A stretch of DNA of 24,836 bases, from NCBI GenBank assembly GCA_039024315.1, contig JBCCQN010000122.1, positions 1-24,836 on the forward strand. Direction: 5' to 3'. Within the stretch, counting starts at the first letter, position 1. Every line of letters starts with the position of its first letter. Below are positions 7,629-14,247 of the stretch, piece by piece. This DNA comes from JBCAWW01 sp039024315. GTDB taxonomy: Bacteria; Bacteroidota; Bacteroidia; J057. The notes beneath the pieces are model-generated. The model searched no databases and was not told the DNA's origin. It saw only the letters and a list, made by a program, of their open reading frames with translations. A program made the translations under genes and the position numbers.

Positions 7629-8384
7629 ATGGCAAACACTACTGAGTGGGACTTTTACTTCTGCACAATAGAAGATAAGCCCGCATCCATCATGGTTGAC
7701 CTTGCGCTCAATTCTGCATCACCAATAGCCGATCAGGCTGAATTTATACAAATAGCCGTTCAGTTGAACCAACCCAACCAGCACGGCCTTACTACTCCCG
7801 CTGAAGCCGAAACCCTCTATGTGATGGAGGACCGCCTCGCGGAACACATGAGTCATAACCTCAATGGGGTATATGCTGGCCGCAATACGCATGACAGTAA
7901 GCGTATCTTTTATTATTACTGTGCTTCTGCCGTGGATCACGAGGGCGTAGTAGAGGAGGTAATGGGTGAATTTGCGGATCATCAGTACACCCTTGAAAAT
8001 TTTGCTGACCCCGATTGGGCCTTTTTTAAACAATTTTTGTATCCCTCCCAAGTGGAGTATCAATCGATCCTCAACCGTCGTGTAATCGAGAAACTTAAAG
8101 AAAATGGGGTGAGCGTCGCTGAGACGCAAGAAGTAGAGCACTTTTTGTACTTCTACTCTGAAACAGCTCGCGAAATGTTTCTGGAACGTATCCAGAATGA
8201 TAATTTTCGCGTTATCGGCAAAGGTTTTACCGAAGGCTCTGGCCGACCACCATATAGCTTAGTATTAGTCCGTGAAGACAAAGTGGACACACAGACCATC
8301 GACGCGGTGGTACTCTACTTGATCCAAGCCGCTGAGCTTTGCCAAGGAGAATATGATGGTTGGGGCACCGCCGTAGCCAATTAG
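7629..8384 (+). CDS. DUF695 - RraB two-domain protein
   Basis: 251 residues. The N-terminal half (about 6-137) fits DUF695: it opens WDFYFCTIEDKPASIMVDL, has GVYAGRNTHDSKRIFYYYC in the middle and ends DPDWAFFKQFLYPS. The C-terminal half (about 149-249) fits the RraB fold: RRVIEKLKENG near its start, FYSETAREMFLERIQNDNFRV, YSLVLVRED, and the closing YDGWGTAV (242-249). In E. coli, RraB inhibits RNase E. Fusions to DUF695 are known in many bacteria, but their target is not. No RNase gene is nearby. The protein looks cytoplasmic and is flanked by spacers of more than 200 bp, so it is probably monocistronic. The domain call is good; the function is open. Confidence 0.82.
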   Translation: MANTTEWDFYFCTIEDKPASIMVDLALNSASPIADQAEFIQIAVQLNQPNQHGLTTPAEAETLYVMEDRLAEHMSHNLNGVYAGRNTHDSKRIFYYYCASAVDHEGVVEEVMGEFADHQYTLENFADPDWAFFKQFLYPSQVEYQSILNRRVIEKLKENGVSVAETQEVEHFLYFYSETAREMFLERIQNDNFRVIGKGFTEGSGRPPYSLVLVREDKVDTQTIDAVVLYLIQAAELCQGEYDGWGTAVAN

Positions 8385-8412
8385 TGAAGAACAAATCAGT
8401 ACCTAGACAATA

Positions 8413-8484
8413 GTATTCAGTATTAAGAGCTAGGAAAATGGTTCTGTACGGTTCATTAAGACTGCTTTTCTCGGTACTGAATAC
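8413..8484. repeat. Small inverted repeat in convergent intergenic region
   Basis: GTATTCAGTA at 8413-8422 is the exact inverse of TACTGAATAC at 8475-8484. Related CAGTAC words also occur near 8397 and 8501. The region is a 222-bp spacer between two convergent genes and holds no gene. It may form a long weak hairpin upstream of the stronger terminator-like stem at 8515-8552. Confidence 0.4.
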
Positions 8485-8514
8485 TTTACACTTACTACTC
8501 AGTACTTAAAAGAT

Positions 8515-8556
8515 TGTCCAATGTCGAAGGCTTTAGCAAACGACATTGGACATTTT
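8515..8556. terminator. Bidirectional terminator-like hairpin between convergent genes
   Basis: A perfect 12-bp stem pairs TGTCCAATGTCG (8515-8526) with CGACATTGGACA (8541-8552) around a 14-base loop. TTTT follows on the + strand; on the minus strand the stem is followed by ATCTTTT. The genes on both sides converge on it, so it could end transcription of the DUF695-RraB gene and of the cyclase. The stem has modest GC content and the T runs are short. Confidence 0.6.
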
Positions 8557-8606
8557 CATTGATAGCCCTAGAAGGGTCAACTGCTGTCTTCGAAATGTGG
8601 CATTCC

Positions 8607-10334
8607 CTAGCTTCTCCACCAGCTTTTGGTGCGCTTGCGGGTGGTCTCTTTGGTTTTGCGTTTGGCTTTCATGCGCTTGGCGAAGTACATGCCAATTTCG
8701 CCGCGATTTTTGATGGCAATGCGACCACGAGGCTCACACTCACAATAGCGATTGATCATTTCGTAGGTTGTTTGAGAGACGTTGACCTTGTTGACCTCAC
8801 CATTGGATTCCATCCGACTGGCGATATTGACGGTGTCGCCCCAGATATCATAAGCAAATTTTGACTCTCCAATTACTGCCGCTACGACGGGTCCAGAGTG
8901 AATACCGATGCGCAGTTCCCAAACCGGCTTATTTTTTTGACGATTGAGGATGCCCCATTTGTGGATGATTTCTTGCATTTCCATGGCAGCGGCTACTGCG
9001 TCTAGTGCATGATCGATACCTACTTTTTCTTCCGGTAGGCCACTCGCCGCCATATAAGCATCACCGATAGTTTTGATCTTTTCGAGACCGTATTTTTCCA
9101 TGACGAGATCAAACTCCCCAAAGATGAATTCTAGTTCAGCTACCAATTGCTCGGGTGAGAGTTGGGCCGCGATTTCGGTAAAACCCTTGAAGTCAGTAAA
9201 GAGGATGGATACTTCCTCATAACGTTTGGGAGGGACACGTTCCTTTGCCAAAAGGCTATCTGCGACAGAGGTCGGCAAAATGTTGTGGAGGAGCTGTACG
9301 GTCTTTTTACGTTCTGCCTCCATCTGGATACCATGTTTTTTCCGGTTATTTGAGCGGCTGACCAAACCGATGATGATAATAATGGCCAATATTCCTCCGG
9401 CGATTCCACCGATAAACCATTTTTGCTGCCGTTGTCCCAAAGCATCCGCTCGGCTTTGGGCCAAATCTCTTTCGGCTTGGGTTTTGTCTCTTTCGATCTC
9501 TAGAAGTTTCTTTTCTCCGATGATGACTTGGCGATCTTCTTGGACTTCTTCTAAACTATCACGTATGACACTGATGGTAGATTCAAAAGAGTCTGCCTCA
9601 ACGGCGAAGGCCTCTACCTCCATCATATATTGTTGGGCTTCAAGATATTTTTGGAGGAGCGCGTAACTAGTAGTGAGGTTTTTTTCGGCTACTCGTTCTA
9701 GCCTGGGTTTGCCCGAACTTTTGGCATATTTGAGCGCTTGCTGAAAAGAATTTTGCGCATCCTGAAAAGCTTCTATCTTAAGTTGTGTTTCTCCGAGACT
9801 ATTGTAAAGCTTGGACACTTGGTCAGGGCTTTTGGACTTTTGGGCATACTTGACTCCTTCCTGAAAAAAGCCAATGGCGCCCTTACTGTCTCCCGAGCTA
9901 TCATAGCAAATGCCTAGCAAACGATAGTCTTCGCCTATACTAGCATTATAGAAGAAGGGACTCCGTTTGATAATCTGTTTTTTGAGCCGAATGGCTTTTT
10001 GTAAACTCTCCTTGGCGAGATTGAATTTACCTTGATTCATGTAAACCAAACCAAAATTACTATGGGCATCTACGATCGCTTCTCGGGAGCGTAGCTTTTG
10101 CGCCAGCGTAAGGGCCTCGTTGTTAAACTCTATGGCCTCACGTGGATATTCCCGAGAGATTTCAAGCGCGATCTCTAAGCCACGATTGATTTTATCACGG
10201 CTTTCAGCCATGGTATCCAGCTCAGCGCGATAGGTTTCGGGATCATCCGCGTAACTATTTTGAGGCAAAAAAATGCTCAAACAAGCAATGAGGAGATAAA
10301 TGTGCGGACGAATCATAGGGAGAAAGACGTTCAT
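8607..10334 (-). CDS. Receptor-type class III nucleotide cyclase with periplasmic TPR sensor
   Basis: 575 residues from the ATG at 10334. The frame is open up to 10463, but that extension would overlap the divergent gene, and a signal peptide begins here (IYLLIACLSIFLPQNSYA, ending near residue 29). Next come TPR-like repeats (about 45-240), a coiled coil (about 258-305), one span (about 307-326, FIGGIAGGILAIIIIIGLVS) and a class III cyclase domain (about 374-550). Metal-binding Asp381 (LFTDFKGF) and Asp425 (GDAYM) are present, as are Asn503 and Arg507 (NIASR). The base-recognition pair is Lys421 and Asp496 (YDIWG), the adenylyl cyclase pattern, so the product is predicted to be cAMP. A very basic tail follows. 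The layout suggests an outside-in sensor. It diverges from a cNMP-binding gene, which may be its target. Confidence 0.92.
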   Translation of the reverse strand: MNVFLPMIRPHIYLLIACLSIFLPQNSYADDPETYRAELDTMAESRDKINRGLEIALEISREYPREAIEFNNEALTLAQKLRSREAIVDAHSNFGLVYMNQGKFNLAKESLQKAIRLKKQIIKRSPFFYNASIGEDYRLLGICYDSSGDSKGAIGFFQEGVKYAQKSKSPDQVSKLYNSLGETQLKIEAFQDAQNSFQQALKYAKSSGKPRLERVAEKNLTTSYALLQKYLEAQQYMMEVEAFAVEADSFESTISVIRDSLEEVQEDRQVIIGEKKLLEIERDKTQAERDLAQSRADALGQRQQKWFIGGIAGGILAIIIIIGLVSRSNNRKKHGIQMEAERKKTVQLLHNILPTSVADSLLAKERVPPKRYEEVSILFTDFKGFTEIAAQLSPEQLVAELEFIFGEFDLVMEKYGLEKIKTIGDAYMAASGLPEEKVGIDHALDAVAAAMEMQEIIHKWGILNRQKNKPVWELRIGIHSGPVVAAVIGESKFAYDIWGDTVNIASRMESNGEVNKVNVSQTTYEMINRYCECEPRGRIAIKNRGEIGMYFAKRMKAKRKTKETTRKRTKSWWRS

Positions 10335-10406
10335 TTCTATGTAAAGGGAAAAGAAATTTAGTTCATTGTCCTGAAATAGCGATAAATTTTTTGCAAAAAT
10401 TACCCT

Positions 10407-10414
10407 TATCTTTG
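10407..10414 (+). promoter_or_regulatory. Candidate -7 element for the cNMP-binding gene
   Basis: TATCTTTG fits the Bacteroidota -7 consensus TAnnTTTG, 29 bp before the ATG at 10444. No good TTTG lies 19-21 bp upstream, so the -33 part is weak. The 109-bp gap 10335-10443 must also carry the promoter of the divergent cyclase gene. Confidence 0.45.
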
Positions 10415-10443
10415 CCGCAACCGGCCCAAGCCTATTTTCTCCT

Positions 10444-11832
10444 ATGAATAAAGACCAGGTCATTGCATCCTTGCAACAATCCGCCCTCTTCTCGGATTTG
10501 TCTGAAACTCAATTAGCCTCAATTGCAGACAAGGCTAAGGTACGGCAATATTTTGCCAATGATATGATCGTTTGGCAAGGCCAGCCTAGTACAGCATTAT
10601 TTCTGATCCTAAATGGTATTGTTGCGGTCAAGCATATTAATAATGGAGAAGAAAATTTACTTGCTTATTTAATGTCAGGTAATACATTTGGTGAGGTGGG
10701 GATACTGGAAAATCAGGTGCGTTCTGCCTCAGTTGCTGCCGTTAGTGAGGTTGATGTGCTGGTGATCCGTAGAGATGACTTCCTGCACATCTTACATACA
10801 CATGCTCAAGTCGCGATCCAATTGGCCCGTATTCTTGGACACTATCTTGTGCAGTCAAATCGGCGCCTAGCCAACGAAAATAGGGATCACAAACTGATAT
10901 TGATCTTTCATGTGGAGGAGCATTCGGGGGGGACTACCTTTAGCACCCTCTTGGCTGACAAACTTTATGAGGTCAAAAAGACACCTACTGCCTATCTAGA
11001 GTATCCCAATTCTTGGCGACTGCTCAATGAAGCTCAACTCAATAAAGGTGCACAAGTCTATCATCACGCTGACGGCTACGATATCTTGTTGCCACAAGAC
11101 GATAGTTATTTACCGGCTAGCACTCAAGCTACGATATTGCTCGATCGGGTTCGGACCAATTACGATAATGTAGTAATTCATACCAACGACTCTATAGATG
11201 ACGCTACCCAAGCCTTTATGGAGCGAGCAGATCTAGTGGTTATCATGGGGCCTCCTACTAGGGAAGGTATTCAAAGAATCAAAAGCTTACAAAAGAAACT
11301 CAAAGCTCAAATTCGCTTAGAAGAAACGGGTTTTGTTACTGTGGTGAATCGCTCTCGGAAAGAGCAAGAGCTCCTAGAGTTTCCTGATATCGCTGATTTT
11401 GAACTTCCCTTCTTAGCAGACTTTCCTGCCTTCAATCTCAAAGCGAGGGATAGCCGGGAGTTACCGGGACCTTTGGAGGAGATTTTAAACAACTGCGTTG
11501 AACGCTTAGAAAGGACTAATAGTATCGGGATCTTTATTCCGACTACGCTCGATGTGGATCAGGAAGCCGATACAACCCCTTATATGGACAAGACACTTGG
11601 TTTTATGGCTGAGCGTTTTGGCGGAGCCACCTGCAAAATAGCCAACGGGGTTTGGCATAGCGAAAAACTTGGTCTCGTTGGAGAAGTGGTTTACATTGTG
11701 CATTCCTATATCACCCGCAATGACTTGAACTTATACTTGGACGAAGTGGTTGAGTATATAAAAGGACTCAAAAAAGAGCTTCGCCAAGAAGCAATGGCTT
11801 TGGAAGTAAATAACAAGTTGACGCTGATATAA
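10444..11832 (+). CDS. cNMP-binding domain fused to a degenerate MinD-like NTPase domain
   Basis: 462 residues. Residues 1-140 form a CRP-type cyclic-nucleotide-binding domain with an intact phosphate-binding cassette: Gly83-Glu84 (FGEVGIL) and Arg93-Ser94-Ala95. No helix-turn-helix follows, so it is not a CRP-type transcription factor. Residues about 150-345 resemble a MinD/ParA (SIMIBI) fold. The P-loop position reads EEHSGGTTFSTLLA (158-171): GG-TT is kept but the Walker A lysine is missing, so ATP hydrolysis is doubtful. Later strands fit the fold (NVVIHT, DLVVIMGP, TGFVTVVNRS). Residues about 358-462 are a separate domain of unknown function (FGGATCKIANGVW, LVGEVVYIVHSY). It lies between two cyclase genes, 47 bp before the second, and is a candidate receptor for their product. 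Confidence 0.8.
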   Translation: MNKDQVIASLQQSALFSDLSETQLASIADKAKVRQYFANDMIVWQGQPSTALFLILNGIVAVKHINNGEENLLAYLMSGNTFGEVGILENQVRSASVAAVSEVDVLVIRRDDFLHILHTHAQVAIQLARILGHYLVQSNRRLANENRDHKLILIFHVEEHSGGTTFSTLLADKLYEVKKTPTAYLEYPNSWRLLNEAQLNKGAQVYHHADGYDILLPQDDSYLPASTQATILLDRVRTNYDNVVIHTNDSIDDATQAFMERADLVVIMGPPTREGIQRIKSLQKKLKAQIRLEETGFVTVVNRSRKEQELLEFPDIADFELPFLADFPAFNLKARDSRELPGPLEEILNNCVERLERTNSIGIFIPTTLDVDQEADTTPYMDKTLGFMAERFGGATCKIANGVWHSEKLGLVGEVVYIVHSYITRNDLNLYLDEVVEYIKGLKKELRQEAMALEVNNKLTLI

Positions 11833-11879
11833 GCTTATCATGGCAACTAATTTTGAAACTGAGCGTATGCTTAGTCCGA

Positions 11880-12926
11880 ATGAATAAAAACCTAGTCTTT
11901 TCCAACGCTTTGGTTCGAGGCTTATATGGCCTTGGAATTGGTGCTCTGTTTTCGCTTTTTCAAGCAGAAACGGAGCTAAAGTGGATCGTGGTTTATGGGT
12001 CGATTGGATTTTTGATTGGCTTCTTGACCCGCTGGGTAGATGCCTTTCTTTATCAAACAAGACTCCGCCGTCAGCGCTTTGTGCGCATCCTACTGATTCG
12101 TAGTCTGATAAACTTTGTCCTCTTTATTCTAAGTATCGGACTTGTCCTGTTCTTATTTAGTCTCTTTGATTCTGAAACTAGTTTAATGGAAGTTTTTCGC
12201 TTCCAGACGCTATTGGATTGGCTGAGTGGCACAGTGATATACAATATTCTCTACAGCTTCCTTATACTACTTGCAATTCAATTTGTGGTATTAGTTGTAC
12301 GGATGATCGGCCCTTCAGTCGTGCTCAACTATCTACTAGGTAAGTATAATGAGCCTATAGAAGAGGAACGGATATTTATGTTTATGGACCTGCGTTCTTC
12401 GACGACCATTGCTGAGCGCTTAGGCCATATGAAATGGCATCAGTTCCTCAACGATTTCTTCTACGATATCGCTCGTTCGGTTAGGCGTTCGCAAGGCGAA
12501 ATATATCAGTATGTGGGCGATGAAGTTGTGATCAGCTGGCCCAAGAAGACAGGCATAAAAAGATTAAACTGTATCCGTTGTTTCTTTTGGATTTATGATC
12601 TCATGGGTAAGCGCAGATCCTATTACCTAAAAACGTATGGCTTTGAGCCTATTTTTAAGGCAGGTTATCATGTCGGAAAGGTTATTGTCGGCGAGATCGG
12701 AGATTTTAAGCGGGATATTGTCTTTCACGGAGACGTAGTCAATACTGCCTCTCGCATTCAAGTGGAATGTAACGCGCGAAATCGTCGTCTTTTGTTGTCT
12801 TCTACACTATTGGATCAGCTAAATTTGGGAAATGATTTTACCGCCGAATACATCGATAAAATGATTTTAAGGGGGAAACAAGAAGAGATTGAGCTTTACA
12901 GTCTCGATCCTGTCATCCAACGCTAA
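11880..12926 (+). CDS. Four-span membrane class III nucleotide cyclase
   Basis: 348 residues from the ATG at 11880; an in-frame TTG at 11853 is less likely. Four membrane spans are predicted (about 8-27, 35-54, 72-97, 118-142), then a cytoplasmic class III cyclase domain (about 163-345). Metal ligands Asp170 (FMDLRSST) and Asp214 (VGDEVV) and the transition-state residues Asn288 and Arg292 (NTASR) are kept, so it should be active. The base-recognition positions hold Gln210 and Val281 instead of the Lys/Asp of adenylyl or Glu/Cys of guanylyl cyclases, so the substrate cannot be assigned by this rule. It follows the cNMP-binding gene by 47 bp on the same strand and is probably in the same operon. 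The signal sensed by the membrane part is unknown. Confidence 0.88.
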   Translation: MNKNLVFSNALVRGLYGLGIGALFSLFQAETELKWIVVYGSIGFLIGFLTRWVDAFLYQTRLRRQRFVRILLIRSLINFVLFILSIGLVLFLFSLFDSETSLMEVFRFQTLLDWLSGTVIYNILYSFLILLAIQFVVLVVRMIGPSVVLNYLLGKYNEPIEEERIFMFMDLRSSTTIAERLGHMKWHQFLNDFFYDIARSVRRSQGEIYQYVGDEVVISWPKKTGIKRLNCIRCFFWIYDLMGKRRSYYLKTYGFEPIFKAGYHVGKVIVGEIGDFKRDIVFHGDVVNTASRIQVECNARNRRLLLSSTLLDQLNLGNDFTAEYIDKMILRGKQEEIELYSLDPVIQR

Positions 12927-13007
12927 AGAAATATTTATTGGCAGCCTATTGGATTATCAAAAAATGTGTGTAAATTGCGCTCCCGTTCGAGTAAGGTGAG
13001 GCCTTTT

Positions 13008-13125
13008 CTAATACGAAAATAAGCTTAACCATTGAATAGGAAGGACGCAAAGTCCACTTCATGGCAATGCCAAAAGATCAATCAAGATCAGGTATCCCGG
13101 AAGACTGCAAGACAAATAGTGTTAG
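13008..13125 (+). ncRNA. Candidate structured RNA with GEMM-like junction
   Basis: A closing stem pairs CTAATAC (13008-13014) with GTGTTAG (13119-13125, one G-T pair). Inside are a short hairpin (CTTAACC / GGAAG, about 13024-13043) and a longer bulged stem pairing GCAAAGTCCACTTC (from 13048) with GAAGACTGC (ending 13108). The joining sequence GGACGCAAAG is very close to the conserved GGGACGCAAAGCC joint of c-di-GMP-I riboswitches, and the three-stem order is alike. Other conserved parts of that family (the GCAAACC entry, CUAA and the GGUAGC-GGGUUACC hairpin) are not clearly present. The rpsL promoter lies downstream, so this RNA is not in the rpsL leader; it may be a 3' UTR element or a separate RNA. 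Confidence 0.3.
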
Positions 13126-13282
13126 TGTTTAAAACAGGCTCCTTTTGTATTTAGGCATCCTGCGACCCAAACGCCCGTCTATTTGTTTACTTTCCTCCTT
13201 TATACCAGCATGTTTTGAAGCCCTTTGCAAAAGCAAGCTAAAGGCCTGTGTCCATTTGTAATTGGAATTTGGCTGAAGGCTG

Positions 13283-13314
13283 TTTGGGATAGGTCCAATT
13301 TATGTCTACCTTTG
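13283..13314 (+). promoter_or_regulatory. rpsL promoter, Bacteroidota consensus
   Basis: TTTG at 13283-13286, then 20 bases, then TACCTTTG at 13307-13314: an exact match to the primary sigma factor consensus of this phylum (-33 TTTG, -7 TAnnTTTG, spacing 19-21). Transcription would start near 13320, giving a leader of about 20 bases before the rpsL ATG. It probably drives the ribosomal cluster. Confidence 0.8.
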
Positions 13315-13339
13315 CAGCCGCTTTAAACAAATCGTTTAT

Positions 13340-13714
13340 ATGCCCACGATTCAACAATTAGTAAGAAAAGGCAGAACTGCCAAAGCCGAAAAGAGCAAAT
13401 CACCTGCTCTAGACAACTGTCCACAGAGACGTGGAGTGTGCCTTAGGGTTTACACCACCACACCTAAGAAGCCTAACTCTGCCTTGCGGAAAGTGGCTCG
13501 TGTTCGTCTAACCAACCAAAAAGAGGTGAATGCCTACATCGGTGGTGAGGGACACAATCTTCAGGAGCACTCTATTGTACTGGTACGCGGTGGCCGGGTA
13601 AAAGACTTGCCAGGGGTGCGCTATCACGTAGTTCGCGGCGCTTTGGATACAGCTGGTGTAGAAGGCCGTAACCAAGGACGTTCAAAGTATGGTACCAGAA
13701 AACCAAAAAAGTAA
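13340..13714 (+). CDS. rpsL: 30S ribosomal protein S12
   Basis: 124 residues, full length. It takes part in decoding at the A site of the small subunit. The family core is intact: TTPKKPNSALRKVARV, GGEGHNLQEHS and RGGRVKDLPGVRYH. Lys43 and Lys88, the classic streptomycin-resistance positions (E. coli numbering applies directly), carry the wild-type residues, and Asp89, the site of methylthiolation in E. coli, is present. It is the first gene of the cluster, about 20 bases after the predicted transcription start, and has no Shine-Dalgarno sequence. rpsG follows after 8 bp. Confidence 0.99.
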   Translation: MPTIQQLVRKGRTAKAEKSKSPALDNCPQRRGVCLRVYTTTPKKPNSALRKVARVRLTNQKEVNAYIGGEGHNLQEHSIVLVRGGRVKDLPGVRYHVVRGALDTAGVEGRNQGRSKYGTRKPKK

Positions 13715-13722
13715 GTTAAGCG

Positions 13723-14190
13723 ATGAGAAAGACCAGAGCTAAAAATAGAATTCCGGTTCCAGATCCAAAGTTTGGCGACGTTCAAGTTTCCAAGTTTGTG
13801 AACAATCTCATGGTTGATGGTAAGAAGAGTACTGCTTATGCCATCTTTTACGGTGCGATGGAAATCATCGAAGAGAAAACCGGAGAAAATGGTTTAGAAG
13901 TATTTCGCAAAGCTATCGACAATGTAATGCCTGGTGTCGAAGTAAAAAGCCGCCGTGTGGGTGGTGCTACTTTCCAGGTTCCAACCGAGGTTAAGCCTAA
14001 GCGTCGCGAGGGTCTCGGTATTCGCTGGCTAATCCGCTACGCTAAACCGCGCAACGGTAAGTCTATGCGTGAAAAGTTGGCTGCTGAGTTTATCGCCGCT
14101 TCGCGGAACGAAGGCCAAGCTGTCAAGAAAAGAGACGATACGCACCGTATGGCAGAAGCCAACAAAGCATTCTCTCACTTCCGCTTTTAA
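13723..14190 (+). CDS. rpsG: 30S ribosomal protein S7
   Basis: 155 residues, the usual length. S7 nucleates assembly of the 30S head by binding the 3' domain of 16S rRNA and lines the E site. Typical blocks are KFVNNLMVDGKKSTAYAIFYGA, RRVGGATFQVPTEV and GLGIRWLIRYA, ending AEANKAFSHFRF. It follows rpsL after 8 bp and precedes fusA by 57 bp of AT-rich sequence in which no structured regulatory site is clear. In E. coli S7 represses its own operon; a comparable site is not visible here. Confidence 0.99.
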   Translation: MRKTRAKNRIPVPDPKFGDVQVSKFVNNLMVDGKKSTAYAIFYGAMEIIEEKTGENGLEVFRKAIDNVMPGVEVKSRRVGGATFQVPTEVKPKRREGLGIRWLIRYAKPRNGKSMREKLAAEFIAASRNEGQAVKKRDDTHRMAEANKAFSHFRF

Positions 14191-14247
14191 TTTCAGATTT
14201 AGTTTTTATACGCTTGATTTCACTTCAGTAGTAATAGTCCTATAAAA

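Larger units (their letters stand above)
12927..13339. other. 413-bp gene-free region before the ribosomal cluster
   Basis: No credible protein gene on either strand. It contains the candidate structured RNA at 13008-13125, a bulged hairpin at 13220-13245 (GCCCTTT ... AAAGGC) with no T run after it, and the rpsL promoter at 13283-13314. No clear terminator for the upstream cyclase operon was found. A 23-codon frame (13061-13132) inside the candidate RNA has no supporting signal. Confidence 0.7.

Noticed and set aside
8514..8864. 116-codon frame on the + strand
   Set aside because: It starts in the terminator hairpin and is antisense to the cyclase catalytic domain; codon pattern follows the real gene on the other strand.
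10335..10463. Extended start for the receptor cyclase (43 more residues)
   Set aside because: It would overlap the divergent gene's start and would place the clear signal peptide internally; the ATG at 10334 is better.
11840..11887. 15-codon frame ending over the ATG of the second cyclase, as a possible leader peptide
   Set aside because: No ribosome-binding signal and no regulatory codon pattern; short frames of this size are expected by chance.
8607..12926. Pycsar or CBASS anti-phage system
   Set aside because: The cNMP-binding protein carries no TIR, nuclease or pore-forming effector domain, and the cyclases are class III receptor types, not CD-NTases.
13061..13132. 23-codon frame in the gap before rpsL
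   Set aside because: It lies within the putative RNA structure, has no family resemblance and no initiation signal.
13220..13245. GCCCTTT...AAAGGC hairpin as terminator of the cyclase operon
   Set aside because: The stem is bulged and no T run follows.
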